Source of the DNA: CAVXJN01 sp963773585 | GTDB taxonomy: Bacteria; Pseudomonadota; Gammaproteobacteria; JASBUN01 | Direction: 5' to 3' | DNA length: 64,000 nucleotides | Assembly: GCA_963773585.1 (NCBI GenBank) | Contig: CAVZBR010000004.1 | Location: 682,001-746,000, forward strand | In this document: positions 51,048 to 58,957 of the stretch, one piece after another | How positions within the stretch are numbered: the first letter of the stretch is position 1 | Layout of the letters: each line of letters starts with the position of its first letter | Notes under the pieces: generated by a model | Database searches by the model: none | What the model was told of the DNA's origin: nothing | The model's input: only the letters and a program-made list of their open reading frames with translations | Position numbers and translations under genes: made by a program

Positions 51048-53495
51048 TCAGGCGAATTGGTAGCTGCCCGGCGCGCGCTGCTTGGCCGCGAACATTGCCT
51101 TGTCCGCCTTGGTCAGCAGGACATCCGGCTCCGCGCCGTCCTGCGGGTAGACGCTGATCCCGAAGCTTGCTGTGATGCGCCGCACGGCGCCGGCAACCGA
51201 TAGCGGCTGCGCCAAACTCTGGGACAACTTGCGCGCCACCGCGGCCGCGTCCTCGCGGTCGGCGACATCCTCGAGCAAGACGGTAAATTCGTCCCCGCCC
51301 AGCCGCGCTACCGTGTCGCCCTGGCGCACACCAGCGCGCAGGCGGTCCGCGACCAGCCGCAACAATGCATCGCCGGCATCGTGACCGAGGCTGTCGTTGA
51401 TTTCCTTGAAGCCGTCCAGATCCAGAAACAGGATGGCGGCCTGCGTCGCGTTGCGCCGTGCCCTCGCAATCGCATGGTGGGTGCGATCCATGAACAGGTT
51501 GCGATTGGGTAAGTCGGTGAGCCCGTCGTGGTGGGCCAGGTGCAGCAGTCGCTCCTGAGCCTCAACGCGTTCGCTGATGTCGCGGCCGGTGGAAACGAAA
51601 TGGGTAATCCTGCCGCGCTGGTCCTTCAATGGCGTGATGGTTTTCTCTTCATGATACAGAGAGCCGTCCTTGCGCCGGTTCACAACGGTGCCGCGGTATA
51701 CGTTGCCGGCTAGAATCGTCTGCCACATGTCCCGGTAAAAAGCCTGGTCCTGGTGATCCGAACGCACCATGTTCGGCTGCCGGCCCACAGCCTCGACCCG
51801 CCGATAGCCACTGATATGTTCGAATGCCGGATTAACGAATTCGATGGTGCCGTCGCGGCGCGTGATGATCACAGCATCGGCAGTCTGATCCAACGCGCTC
51901 GACAGGATGCGCAACGTCTGTTCGCGCTGCTGTCGGTCGTCGGCACTCACCAGGACTTCGCCTACGACCCGCAACAAGCGCAGATCCTCAGCTGGCCACT
52001 GAATGACGCGCTGTAACGACTCGAACCCTATGAATCCGATCAGTTCGCCGCTGATATACATGCCGACGTCCAGTGTCGAACGCACACTTCGACGCCGTAG
52101 CTCGGTTTGTTCGTCGCTCGCTTCGGCGGGGAGCTGTTCGACGTCCGGGATGAGGACGAAACCTCGTTGCCGCAACTGTTGCGAGTGCCACGAGAAGCGC
52201 GAACTATCGATCTCGCCATGGGAGCTGGGCGGCGGCTCGACGCCGGGAGCCGACCAGAGGTGGGTTAGCCGTGCGCGCGATCGGTCATGGGAGAGCTGAT
52301 AAAGATGACAGCGCTCAACATGGGCGAAGCGTCCCAAGCTCTGCAACGCCTCGTTCACCTTCAGGTCGAAATCGGTTGTCGCAACAGCGACGAAACTGCT
52401 CGAAATAGAGGCCAGCAACGTTTCCATTTCGAGCCGATGGGCGATCGATTCGTCAGCGCGGGTGCGTTGCAATTCTGTGGCCGCACGGGAGGAGAAAATG
52501 CGCAGCACCGCGGCGCATTGCTCGACGTTTGACAGCCCGTTGCGATCCATGACGCCCATGTGACCCAATACAGTGCCGCGGGCATCCACCAGGGCCACGG
52601 CGAGATATGCGTTGATTCGGTGCTTCTGCAAAAAACCGTCGTTCGGAAATCGCTCAGCCGTCTGGTCGGCATAGCATACAATGTGGCGCTCCCGCAGCTG
52701 CGCACAGGGGGTATCAGCAAGCGGATATTCGAACGCAGCATCGAAATGACCCTGGTTCCAGAATGAAAGTACGCGCGCAGTCTCGCCCTTTTTATCGAGC
52801 TCCGCGACGAACGCATAGTCGGTATGCAAAGTCGCAGCGAGATTTTCGGTCAGGAAGTGCAGGAATTCGGAAGAACTGCGACCGTAGCCGGCGTCGAGTA
52901 CCTGGGTGACGGTGCGTTCGAGTTGTTTACGGCTGCTGATGTCGGTTCCGAACCACACGATCGGGCACGTTGCCGAATCCGCTCCCTGATTCGACACCAA
53001 AAGATGCATGTCGAATGATTCGCCGCTGCGATGCAGGGCGCGGATTTCGATGTCCCGCGCCCCGCCGTGGGCGGTGGTCATCAATTCCGCGGCTCGGTCG
53101 CGATCATCGGCGGGGAAGAGACTCAGGATGCTCATGCCGCGAATCTGTGCGCCGTCGTGGCCGAACAGTCGTTCAGCGCCAGGGTTCCAGAAGTAGATCT
53201 TGCCGGCGGAATCGGTGCCAATGACCGCGGCGTGTGTTTGCTGCAGGAGTCGGTCGCCGAGTTCGCGGACGCATTCCCCGCCGCGCTGTTTGTGCGACCA
53301 ATGGAGGGCGCGGACCCATGCGCCTGCTGCGAGAACGGCCAGTGCCGCCGCTGCTGCATACCTCGCCGCAAGGGCGATTGCCTCGGGCCAGGGGTCGCCG
53401 CGTTCCGCCCGCACCGGAGACCACCAGTGCAGCGCCAATGTGAGCGCAAATGCCAGCACGCACGCCGCTGCGATGAACACCCATCGAGGTTTCAT
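51048..53495 (-). CDS. PAS-GAF-PAS-GGDEF diguanylate cyclase
   Basis: 815 residues. Two N-terminal membrane helices lead to a PAS domain (IGTDSAGKIYFWNPGAERLF), two GAF-like domains, a second PAS domain (AVIITRRDGTIEFVNPAFEH) with a PAC-like tail, and a C-terminal GGDEF domain. The active site RLGGDEFTVLL is intact, and the inhibitory site RQGD lies five residues before it. It should make cyclic-di-GMP and be product-inhibited. There is no EAL domain. The ATG at 53495 is chosen; an earlier start at 53561 adds 22 residues with no clear ribosome site. Confidence 0.95.
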   Translation of the reverse strand: MKPRWVFIAAACVLAFALTLALHWWSPVRAERGDPWPEAIALAARYAAAAALAVLAAGAWVRALHWSHKQRGGECVRELGDRLLQQTHAAVIGTDSAGKIYFWNPGAERLFGHDGAQIRGMSILSLFPADDRDRAAELMTTAHGGARDIEIRALHRSGESFDMHLLVSNQGADSATCPIVWFGTDISSRKQLERTVTQVLDAGYGRSSSEFLHFLTENLAATLHTDYAFVAELDKKGETARVLSFWNQGHFDAAFEYPLADTPCAQLRERHIVCYADQTAERFPNDGFLQKHRINAYLAVALVDARGTVLGHMGVMDRNGLSNVEQCAAVLRIFSSRAATELQRTRADESIAHRLEMETLLASISSSFVAVATTDFDLKVNEALQSLGRFAHVERCHLYQLSHDRSRARLTHLWSAPGVEPPPSSHGEIDSSRFSWHSQQLRQRGFVLIPDVEQLPAEASDEQTELRRRSVRSTLDVGMYISGELIGFIGFESLQRVIQWPAEDLRLLRVVGEVLVSADDRQQREQTLRILSSALDQTADAVIITRRDGTIEFVNPAFEHISGYRRVEAVGRQPNMVRSDHQDQAFYRDMWQTILAGNVYRGTVVNRRKDGSLYHEEKTITPLKDQRGRITHFVSTGRDISERVEAQERLLHLAHHDGLTDLPNRNLFMDRTHHAIARARRNATQAAILFLDLDGFKEINDSLGHDAGDALLRLVADRLRAGVRQGDTVARLGGDEFTVLLEDVADREDAAAVARKLSQSLAQPLSVAGAVRRITASFGISVYPQDGAEPDVLLTKADKAMFAAKQRAPGSYQFA

Positions 53496-53634
53496 AGCGA
53501 CCTCTACGACGGAGCGGCGACCGGCCCCCGCGTGGAGGGCGGCGAAGACCGGCGATCCCAAGGCCGCGGGCTCCTGTTGCGAAAAGCATAGCAGCGACGG
53601 AATAGCGGCGTTACCGCAATCCCCCGGACTGAAT

Positions 53635-54333
53635 TTAGGCGGATCGGTTGGTGTCGGCGTTAGGGGCCGCGCTCTTGCTGTAGTGCAGGTGTTCGGGCGC
53701 CACGGCGCCGCCGGAAATAATAAACGTCATCGCTTCGTCGATGGTCCAGGTCGTCGAAATGAGCCGTTCTACCGGTACGATTTCGAGATAGCCGGAGGTG
53801 GGGTTTGGAGTTGTGGGCACGTACACCGCAGCCAAGTCTTTGCCGGTGTCCGCGTCTTTGATCACACGGGTGACGAATCCCACGGCCTTCATGTCCGATG
53901 ACGGAAACTCCACCAGCACGACCCGTTGTACGTTTTCAGGTTTCTGTTGCAAGGCCGCAAGTAGCTTTTTGGTGCCGCCATAGATCGTTTGTACGAGCGG
54001 AATCCGCGCCACAAGGCGGTCGAACAAAGCAAGTACACGGCCGCCGATCACCCGGCTGGCGGCCCATCCCAGGAAGTACAACGCCACGACCGTTACGATG
54101 ATGGCCAGCACCGATTGAAACCACGGTTGCAACAGCCATTGGGCGAGGGACGGAACGTGTTTATCCAGGGTATTGGCCAGCGCACCCACCCATGGCATAC
54201 CGAATTTGGAAAGCTGGGTGAAAACGAATTTGAACACCAGCCAGGTTATCCAGATTGGAATGGCGGTGAGTACGCCGGCGATCAGATACCGCTGGGCGTG
54301 GGATGAAAAACTTCTGCGATCGTCCGGGCTCAT
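53635..54333 (-). CDS. DUF502 family membrane protein
   Basis: 232 residues. Two hydrophobic segments (YLIAGVLTAIPIWITWLVFKF and QSVLAIIVTVVALYFLGW) are followed by the conserved RIPLVQTIYGGTKKLLAAL and VYVPTTPNPTSGYLEIVP motifs of DUF502. Inner membrane. Function unknown. AGGAG lies nine bases before the ATG at 54333. It precedes the diguanylate cyclase gene on the same strand, but 139 bases separate them. Confidence 0.9.
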   Translation of the reverse strand: MSPDDRRSFSSHAQRYLIAGVLTAIPIWITWLVFKFVFTQLSKFGMPWVGALANTLDKHVPSLAQWLLQPWFQSVLAIIVTVVALYFLGWAASRVIGGRVLALFDRLVARIPLVQTIYGGTKKLLAALQQKPENVQRVVLVEFPSSDMKAVGFVTRVIKDADTGKDLAAVYVPTTPNPTSGYLEIVPVERLISTTWTIDEAMTFIISGGAVAPEHLHYSKSAAPNADTNRSA

Positions 54334-55113
54334 GCGCGAAAGCTCCTGTAATGTGCGCCGATTTCTAGCACGCCGCTGGCATCGCCCGCAACGATGCCGC
54401 CGGGCAGGCCCACTATAGACCGGGAAGAGGGCCCGGGCGCCCGCTCCGTGCTTGCAAAGCCGAACGCACGTCCGACAAACGCGGCACGTACAAGCACTGT
54501 GCAGCCACTGGAGCCGAATGGCGACGGGCTTGGTCCAATGGGCGAAACCCGCATGAGCACGTCCGCCCGTTCCCGCCGGTCGAACGTCGTTCAATAGGCG
54601 ACGGCGCCCACCTGGCGGTGGACACGGGTAAGGGTTTCACGGGAGCGCGATCCGTGGTCTCCTGCCGCCGCTCACATGCGTCGACGCTATTTTTTGCATG
54701 CGCGAGACCCATACGCCAGTTGTCTGAAAGTCGCCTTGATGCGGCGGCGCGCAAGCGCTACGTGGTCGGCGTATAGTATCGAAGACCGGTTGCGGGGGAC
54801 CCGATTGCGCCGAATAGGGCCGGGCGGCAGCATTGCTGCCCGCATCTTGATGTCATTCCGCTCCATGCGCAGAATCGTTGGAATCGAACGGATTATGGAC
54901 AAGTGGATGATGCGCTTGTATTGGGTCGTGGTCAGAAGTTTTCGTTTAACCCTCCGCATGTACGTCGCAGAAATGACTCGATTCGACCATCGGAAATCCA
55001 CTGCCGCGCGGGCGGATCACTCCCTGCACGCCCATGTCCGAAACACTGTGCCTGCAGTGACATTTTCGAAGCGGAGCCCCGCCGGTTCGCGGCCGCCGCG
55101 TGGTTGCTGAGTC
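54334..55113. other. long intergenic region before greB, no convincing gene
   Basis: 780 bases without a gene I can support. Open frames on both strands (for example one on the plus strand ending at 55110) are arginine-rich with no ribosome site or family match. There is no tRNA-like fold or T-tailed hairpin. The greB promoter probably lies near its right end. Confidence 0.55.
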
Positions 55114-55620
55114 GTGTCTCGATATCGCGCTCCGCAACCGGCGACATCGCCCTACATTACGCCAGAGGGTGCAGAGCGCCTGCGGCATGAGTTAAACGAT
55201 CTTTGGCGGGTGCGGCGGCCCCAGGTGACCCGCGCGGTGGCCGAAGCGGCGGCACAAGGCGACCGTTCGGAAAACGCCGAATACATCTATGGCAAGAAGC
55301 AACTGCGCGAAATCGACCGCAGGGTGCGGTTTTTGCGTAAGCGCCTTGAAACACTGCGGGTGGTGCACGAGCCGCCGCGGGATCGGTCCCGGATCTACTT
55401 CGGCGCGTGGGTGCGGCTCGAAGATCAACATGGACGCCAAAGCGTGCACCGAATCGTCGGTGCCGACGAGTTCGATCCGAAGCAGGGCTGGATCAGTCTC
55501 GACTCGCCGGTCGCCAAGGCACTGCTGGGCAAACGCGTGGACGAGGAAATACAAGTGCGGCTGCCAAAGGGCGAAGTCGAGTACGTGATATTGGAAATCA
55601 GCTACCAACCTCTTGCATGA
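55114..55620 (+). CDS. greB: transcription elongation factor GreB
   Basis: 168 residues. The N-terminal coiled coil (ITPEGAERLRHELNDLW ... GDRSENAEYIYGKKQL) is the GreA/GreB finger with the acidic tip DRSENAEY, and the C-terminal globular domain ends in PKGEVEYVILEISY. The IYGKK variant of the tip favours GreB over GreA. It stimulates cleavage of backtracked RNA in stalled RNA polymerase. The start is a GTG at 55114. It heads a likely operon with cmoA and cmoB: 15 bases separate it from cmoA. Confidence 0.92.
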   Translation: MSRYRAPQPATSPYITPEGAERLRHELNDLWRVRRPQVTRAVAEAAAQGDRSENAEYIYGKKQLREIDRRVRFLRKRLETLRVVHEPPRDRSRIYFGAWVRLEDQHGRQSVHRIVGADEFDPKQGWISLDSPVAKALLGKRVDEEIQVRLPKGEVEYVILEISYQPLA

Positions 55621-55635
55621 CGGCGGAGAATCGAC

Positions 55636-56370
55636 ATGAGTGAGCAACGGCGAGACGACATCTACGCCCGCACCCACGGCGATCTGGTCGATTTTGCTTT
55701 CGACGAGCGTGTGGCGCGGGTGTTTCCCGACATGATCCGTCGTTCGGTTCCGGGGTACGACGCCCTGTTGCCGCTGCTGGGGTTGTTCGCCGAGAACTTC
55801 GCGCAACCGGACAGTCACTGTTACGACCTCGGTTGTTCCCTTGGTGCGGCGACCGTGGCGCTGGCCCAGCACATTCACGTCCCGGGCTGCAAGATCGTTG
55901 CGGTGGACAACGCGCAGGCGATGGTCGACGGTTGCCGCGAAAACATCGCAGCTCAGCCACTGGCGGTGCCGGTGGAAGTGCATTGCGCCGACATTCGCGC
56001 CTTTGCCATGCAGCGGGCTTCGGTGGTCGTGCTCAACTTCACTTTGCAATTTCTGCCGCCGGACGAACGGCTGGCGCTGCTGCAACGCATTCACCGGGCT
56101 TGCCTGCCGGGGGCGGTGCTGGTGTTGGCGGAAAAGATCCGGTTCGACGACCCGAGACATCAAGCATTTGCCGAACGCATGCACCTCCTGTTCAAACAAG
56201 CGAACGGCTATTCACAATTGGAGATCAGTCAAAAACGCAGTGCGCTGGAAAATGTGTTGATTCCCGACAGCCTCGCCATGCATCACGCGCGTTTGCAGGA
56301 AGCCGGGTTCAGCGCGGTACACACCTGGTTTCAGAGTTTCAACTTTGCCGCGGTGGCTGCCATCAAATGA
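55636..56370 (+). CDS. cmoA: carboxy-S-adenosylmethionine synthase CmoA
   Basis: 244 residues. An SAM-binding Rossmann fold with YDLGCSLGAATVAL and the family-specific start DDIYARTHGDLVDFAFDERV. CmoA uses prephenate to convert SAM to carboxy-SAM, which CmoB uses to modify uridine 34 of certain tRNAs. Cytoplasmic. It overlaps cmoB by four bases, so the two are translationally coupled. Confidence 0.97.
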   Translation: MSEQRRDDIYARTHGDLVDFAFDERVARVFPDMIRRSVPGYDALLPLLGLFAENFAQPDSHCYDLGCSLGAATVALAQHIHVPGCKIVAVDNAQAMVDGCRENIAAQPLAVPVEVHCADIRAFAMQRASVVVLNFTLQFLPPDERLALLQRIHRACLPGAVLVLAEKIRFDDPRHQAFAERMHLLFKQANGYSQLEISQKRSALENVLIPDSLAMHHARLQEAGFSAVHTWFQSFNFAAVAAIK

Positions 56371-57344
56371 TCGATTACAGCGACCTCGTCGACGCGCTCG
56401 CCGATGGTCCTCTGGCAGCCTGGGCAGCGCAGTTGCCGGACCAGGTGTTGCAGGCAGTGGATCCGGCGCGCCACGGCGAATTGGCGCAATGGCAACAATT
56501 GCTCGCGGCGCTGCCGCAGGTGCAGCCCTCGTCGGAGGTTCTGGACCAGCCGCTGGTGCGCATCGGCAGCGCGGAGGATATGGCGCCGGACGCTCGGGGA
56601 CAACTGGAACAGGCGCTGCATGCGCTACATCCGTGGCGCAAGGGTCCGTTCGACTTGTTCGGCATCCATATCGATGCGGAATGGCGTTCGGACCGGAAAT
56701 GGGCGCGCTTGGCGACGGCGATTGGTTCCCTTGACGGGCGCTTGGTTCTCGACGTCGGTTGCGGCAACGGATACTACGCTCTGCGCGCTCGCGGCGGCGG
56801 TGCCGCGCGGGTAATCGGCATCGATCCAGGTTTGCGTTACGTGATGCAGTTCCAGTTGTTGCGGCGTTATCTGGGTGCCGTGCCGGTGCACGTGTTGCCA
56901 CTCGGTATCGACGACTTGCCGCCCGGATTGGGAGCCTTCGATACCGTTTTTTCAATGGGTGTCCTTTATCACCGGCGTTCACCCATCGATCATTTGATGG
57001 CGTTGCGCGATGCGCTGCGCCCCGGCGGTGAGTTGGTGCTCGAGACCCTGGTGATCGAGGGCGGTGCGCAAAGCGTGCTCCTGCCCACCGCTCGCTACGC
57101 GAAAATGCGCAACGTCTGGATGTTGCCGTCGGTGGCGGCGCTGGAAGGCTGGCTGCGGCGTTGCGGCCTTTGCGACGTGCAGACTGTCGACGTCACCGCA
57201 ACCACCGTAGCGGAACAGCGCAGTACGCCCTGGATGCGGTATCAGTCGTTGGCGGATTTTCTCGATCCCAAAGACCCGAGTCGAACGATCGAGGGGCTGC
57301 CGGCACCCCGGCGAGCCGTGGTGTTGGCGCACACGCGCCAATGA
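56367..57344 (+). CDS. cmoB: tRNA uridine 5-oxyacetic acid synthase CmoB
   Basis: 325 residues. The methyltransferase core has VLDVGCGNGYYALRARGGG and the CmoB-type GIDPGLRYVMQFQLLRRYLG. It carboxymethylates 5-hydroxyuridine at the tRNA wobble position with carboxy-SAM from CmoA. The ATG at 56367 overlaps the cmoA stop (ATGA). Confidence 0.96.
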   Translation: MIDYSDLVDALADGPLAAWAAQLPDQVLQAVDPARHGELAQWQQLLAALPQVQPSSEVLDQPLVRIGSAEDMAPDARGQLEQALHALHPWRKGPFDLFGIHIDAEWRSDRKWARLATAIGSLDGRLVLDVGCGNGYYALRARGGGAARVIGIDPGLRYVMQFQLLRRYLGAVPVHVLPLGIDDLPPGLGAFDTVFSMGVLYHRRSPIDHLMALRDALRPGGELVLETLVIEGGAQSVLLPTARYAKMRNVWMLPSVAALEGWLRRCGLCDVQTVDVTATTVAEQRSTPWMRYQSLADFLDPKDPSRTIEGLPAPRRAVVLAHTRQ

Positions 57345-57481
57345 ACCCGGTGGCCGGGTGCGCGGCGGCGCCGGTCTCCGGGAGACGCACGGCCAACGCT
57401 GTCTGCGTGCCCTTACGTACTACAATCTCGAAAGGCCGCTACACACCGGCCAACGCATACCTATCCCAGGGAGGAGTGACG

Positions 57482-58306
57482 ATGAAGCGACTATGGCTCG
57501 GCGCATTGATGGTGGTATTCGGCCTCACGGCCACAGGCTGCAACGCAACCCTGGAGACCCAGGCTAAATCTCTCGCTACCGAGCAGGTGACCTACACGGC
57601 CGGCGGTCAAACCATGAAGGGATATCTGGCTTACGATGCCAGCATCAAGAAAAAACGCCCAGGCGTGCTGGTGGTGCACGAGTGGTGGGGATTGAACGAC
57701 TACGCCCGGAAACGGGCCGATATGCTGGCCGGACTCGGCTATACCGCGCTCGCCGTGGATATGTACGGCGAGGGGCGCACGGCGGATCACCCGAAACAGG
57801 CCGGCGAATTCGCCACCGCCGTACGTCAAGACTGGGAACAGGGCAAGGAACGTTTCATGGCTGCGCTGAAATTGCTCCGGGAGCAGCCCAGCGTCGATCC
57901 CGATCATATTGCCGCCATCGGCTACTGCTTTGGCGGCGGAGTGGTGTTACAGATGGCGCGCGAAGGGGCGGATCTGGACGGCGTGGCGAGTTTCCACGGC
58001 AGTCTGCCGCCGATCGAAAAGCCCGCGGAACCCGGTCAAGTCAAAGCCCAGGTGCTGGTATTGCACGGCGCCAAGGACAAGTTCACCACGCCCGAACAGC
58101 TCCAGGCTTTCAAAGACGAAATGAAGAACGCCGGCGTTGGTTATGAGCTTGTGGTGTATCCCAATGCCATGCACAGCTTTACCAATCCCAAGGCCGATCA
58201 ATATGCCGCGAAGTACAATCTGCCGCTCGGCTATGACGTCGAGGCCGATGCCGATTCCTGGAACAAGCTGAAGGCGTTTCTGAAGAAGGTGTTCGGCTCG
58301 AAATGA
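57482..58306 (+). CDS. dienelactone hydrolase family lipoprotein
   Basis: 274 residues. A lipobox LTATGC (Cys20) marks it as an exported lipoprotein, unlike the usual cytoplasmic dienelactone hydrolase. The alpha/beta-hydrolase triad is visible: nucleophile Cys in IGYCFGGGVV, Asp in LHGAKDKFTTP and His in AMHSFTN. The Cys nucleophile is typical of dienelactone hydrolases. Substrate unknown. GGGAGG precedes the ATG. A strong hairpin follows the stop. Confidence 0.92.
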   Translation: MKRLWLGALMVVFGLTATGCNATLETQAKSLATEQVTYTAGGQTMKGYLAYDASIKKKRPGVLVVHEWWGLNDYARKRADMLAGLGYTALAVDMYGEGRTADHPKQAGEFATAVRQDWEQGKERFMAALKLLREQPSVDPDHIAAIGYCFGGGVVLQMAREGADLDGVASFHGSLPPIEKPAEPGQVKAQVLVLHGAKDKFTTPEQLQAFKDEMKNAGVGYELVVYPNAMHSFTNPKADQYAAKYNLPLGYDVEADADSWNKLKAFLKKVFGSK

Positions 58307-58311
58307 GGGCT

Positions 58312-58340
58312 ACAGGCGGCGCCCCAGTGGCGCCGCCTGT
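58312..58340. terminator. hairpin between convergent hydrolase and DUF3135 genes
   Basis: ACAGGCGGCGCC (58312-58323) and GGCGCCGCCTGT (58329-58340) form a perfect 12-base-pair stem with a five-base loop. It is the strongest of the convergent-junction hairpins, but has no T-run. Confidence 0.55.
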
Positions 58341-58352
58341 GGGTCGGTGCAG

Positions 58353-58721
58353 TCAGTGGGCTCGACGTGCGGATCGAGGCTCGAAGGTCAGTAGCGTTGC
58401 CGGCGGCCGGCCCGGAGCGGTGCCCTCCTGACACAGTTGGTTCGCATCCCGCAGTGCCGCGACCAAGCCCCGTTCTCCAGCGAACGACTGCCACATCATG
58501 CGATAGATCTGGTAGCAGGCCGCCAGCGGCGTGGAGGCGCGCTTGCGTTCCATGTCGATACGCCATTGCAGACAGCGCAAATGGTGCTGGTTGCGCTCCG
58601 GGGCGCTGGCGATGAAGTCGTCGATTACAGCGCGGCGCCGTTTTTCGAAGCTGTCGGGATCGGATCGGGCGAGTTCAGCCCACTCATCGAATTCCTCAAT
58701 TCGGACGTTTGCCTCGGACAT
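58353..58721 (-). CDS. DUF3135 family protein
   Basis: 122 residues. The pattern FDEWAELARSDPDSFEKRRRAV, APERNQHHLRCLQWRIDMER and a C-terminal helix with YQIYRMMWQSF fits DUF3135, a small helical family of unknown function found in gammaproteobacteria. Cytoplasmic. It converges on the hydrolase gene and is divergent from tex. Confidence 0.82.
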   Translation of the reverse strand: MSEANVRIEEFDEWAELARSDPDSFEKRRRAVIDDFIASAPERNQHHLRCLQWRIDMERKRASTPLAACYQIYRMMWQSFAGERGLVAALRDANQLCQEGTAPGRPPATLLTFEPRSARRAH

Positions 58722-58957
58722 TCAATTTCTCCAGCAGCATTGAGAAGGTTGATGTTCCGGTCTTAGCAAGTTCCATGCGGGCTTCCTTTTTTAAATGCAA
58801 AACCAAGCGCTTAGAGGGAAATCACGACGCTGTGAGGTATCCTTGCGGCGCAATGTGTAAAGGAATTCAACACCCATCCCGGGTGGTGGGACGCAGCGCT
58901 CACGCGGCTGCCGGGGGGTCTGGTAAACTGCCGCGTTTCCCGCTTCCGGAGTGCCCA

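Noticed and set aside
54676..55110. 144-codon plus-strand frame before greB
   Set aside because: Very arginine-rich with irregular composition, no ribosome site and no family resemblance; likely a chance frame in GC-rich DNA.
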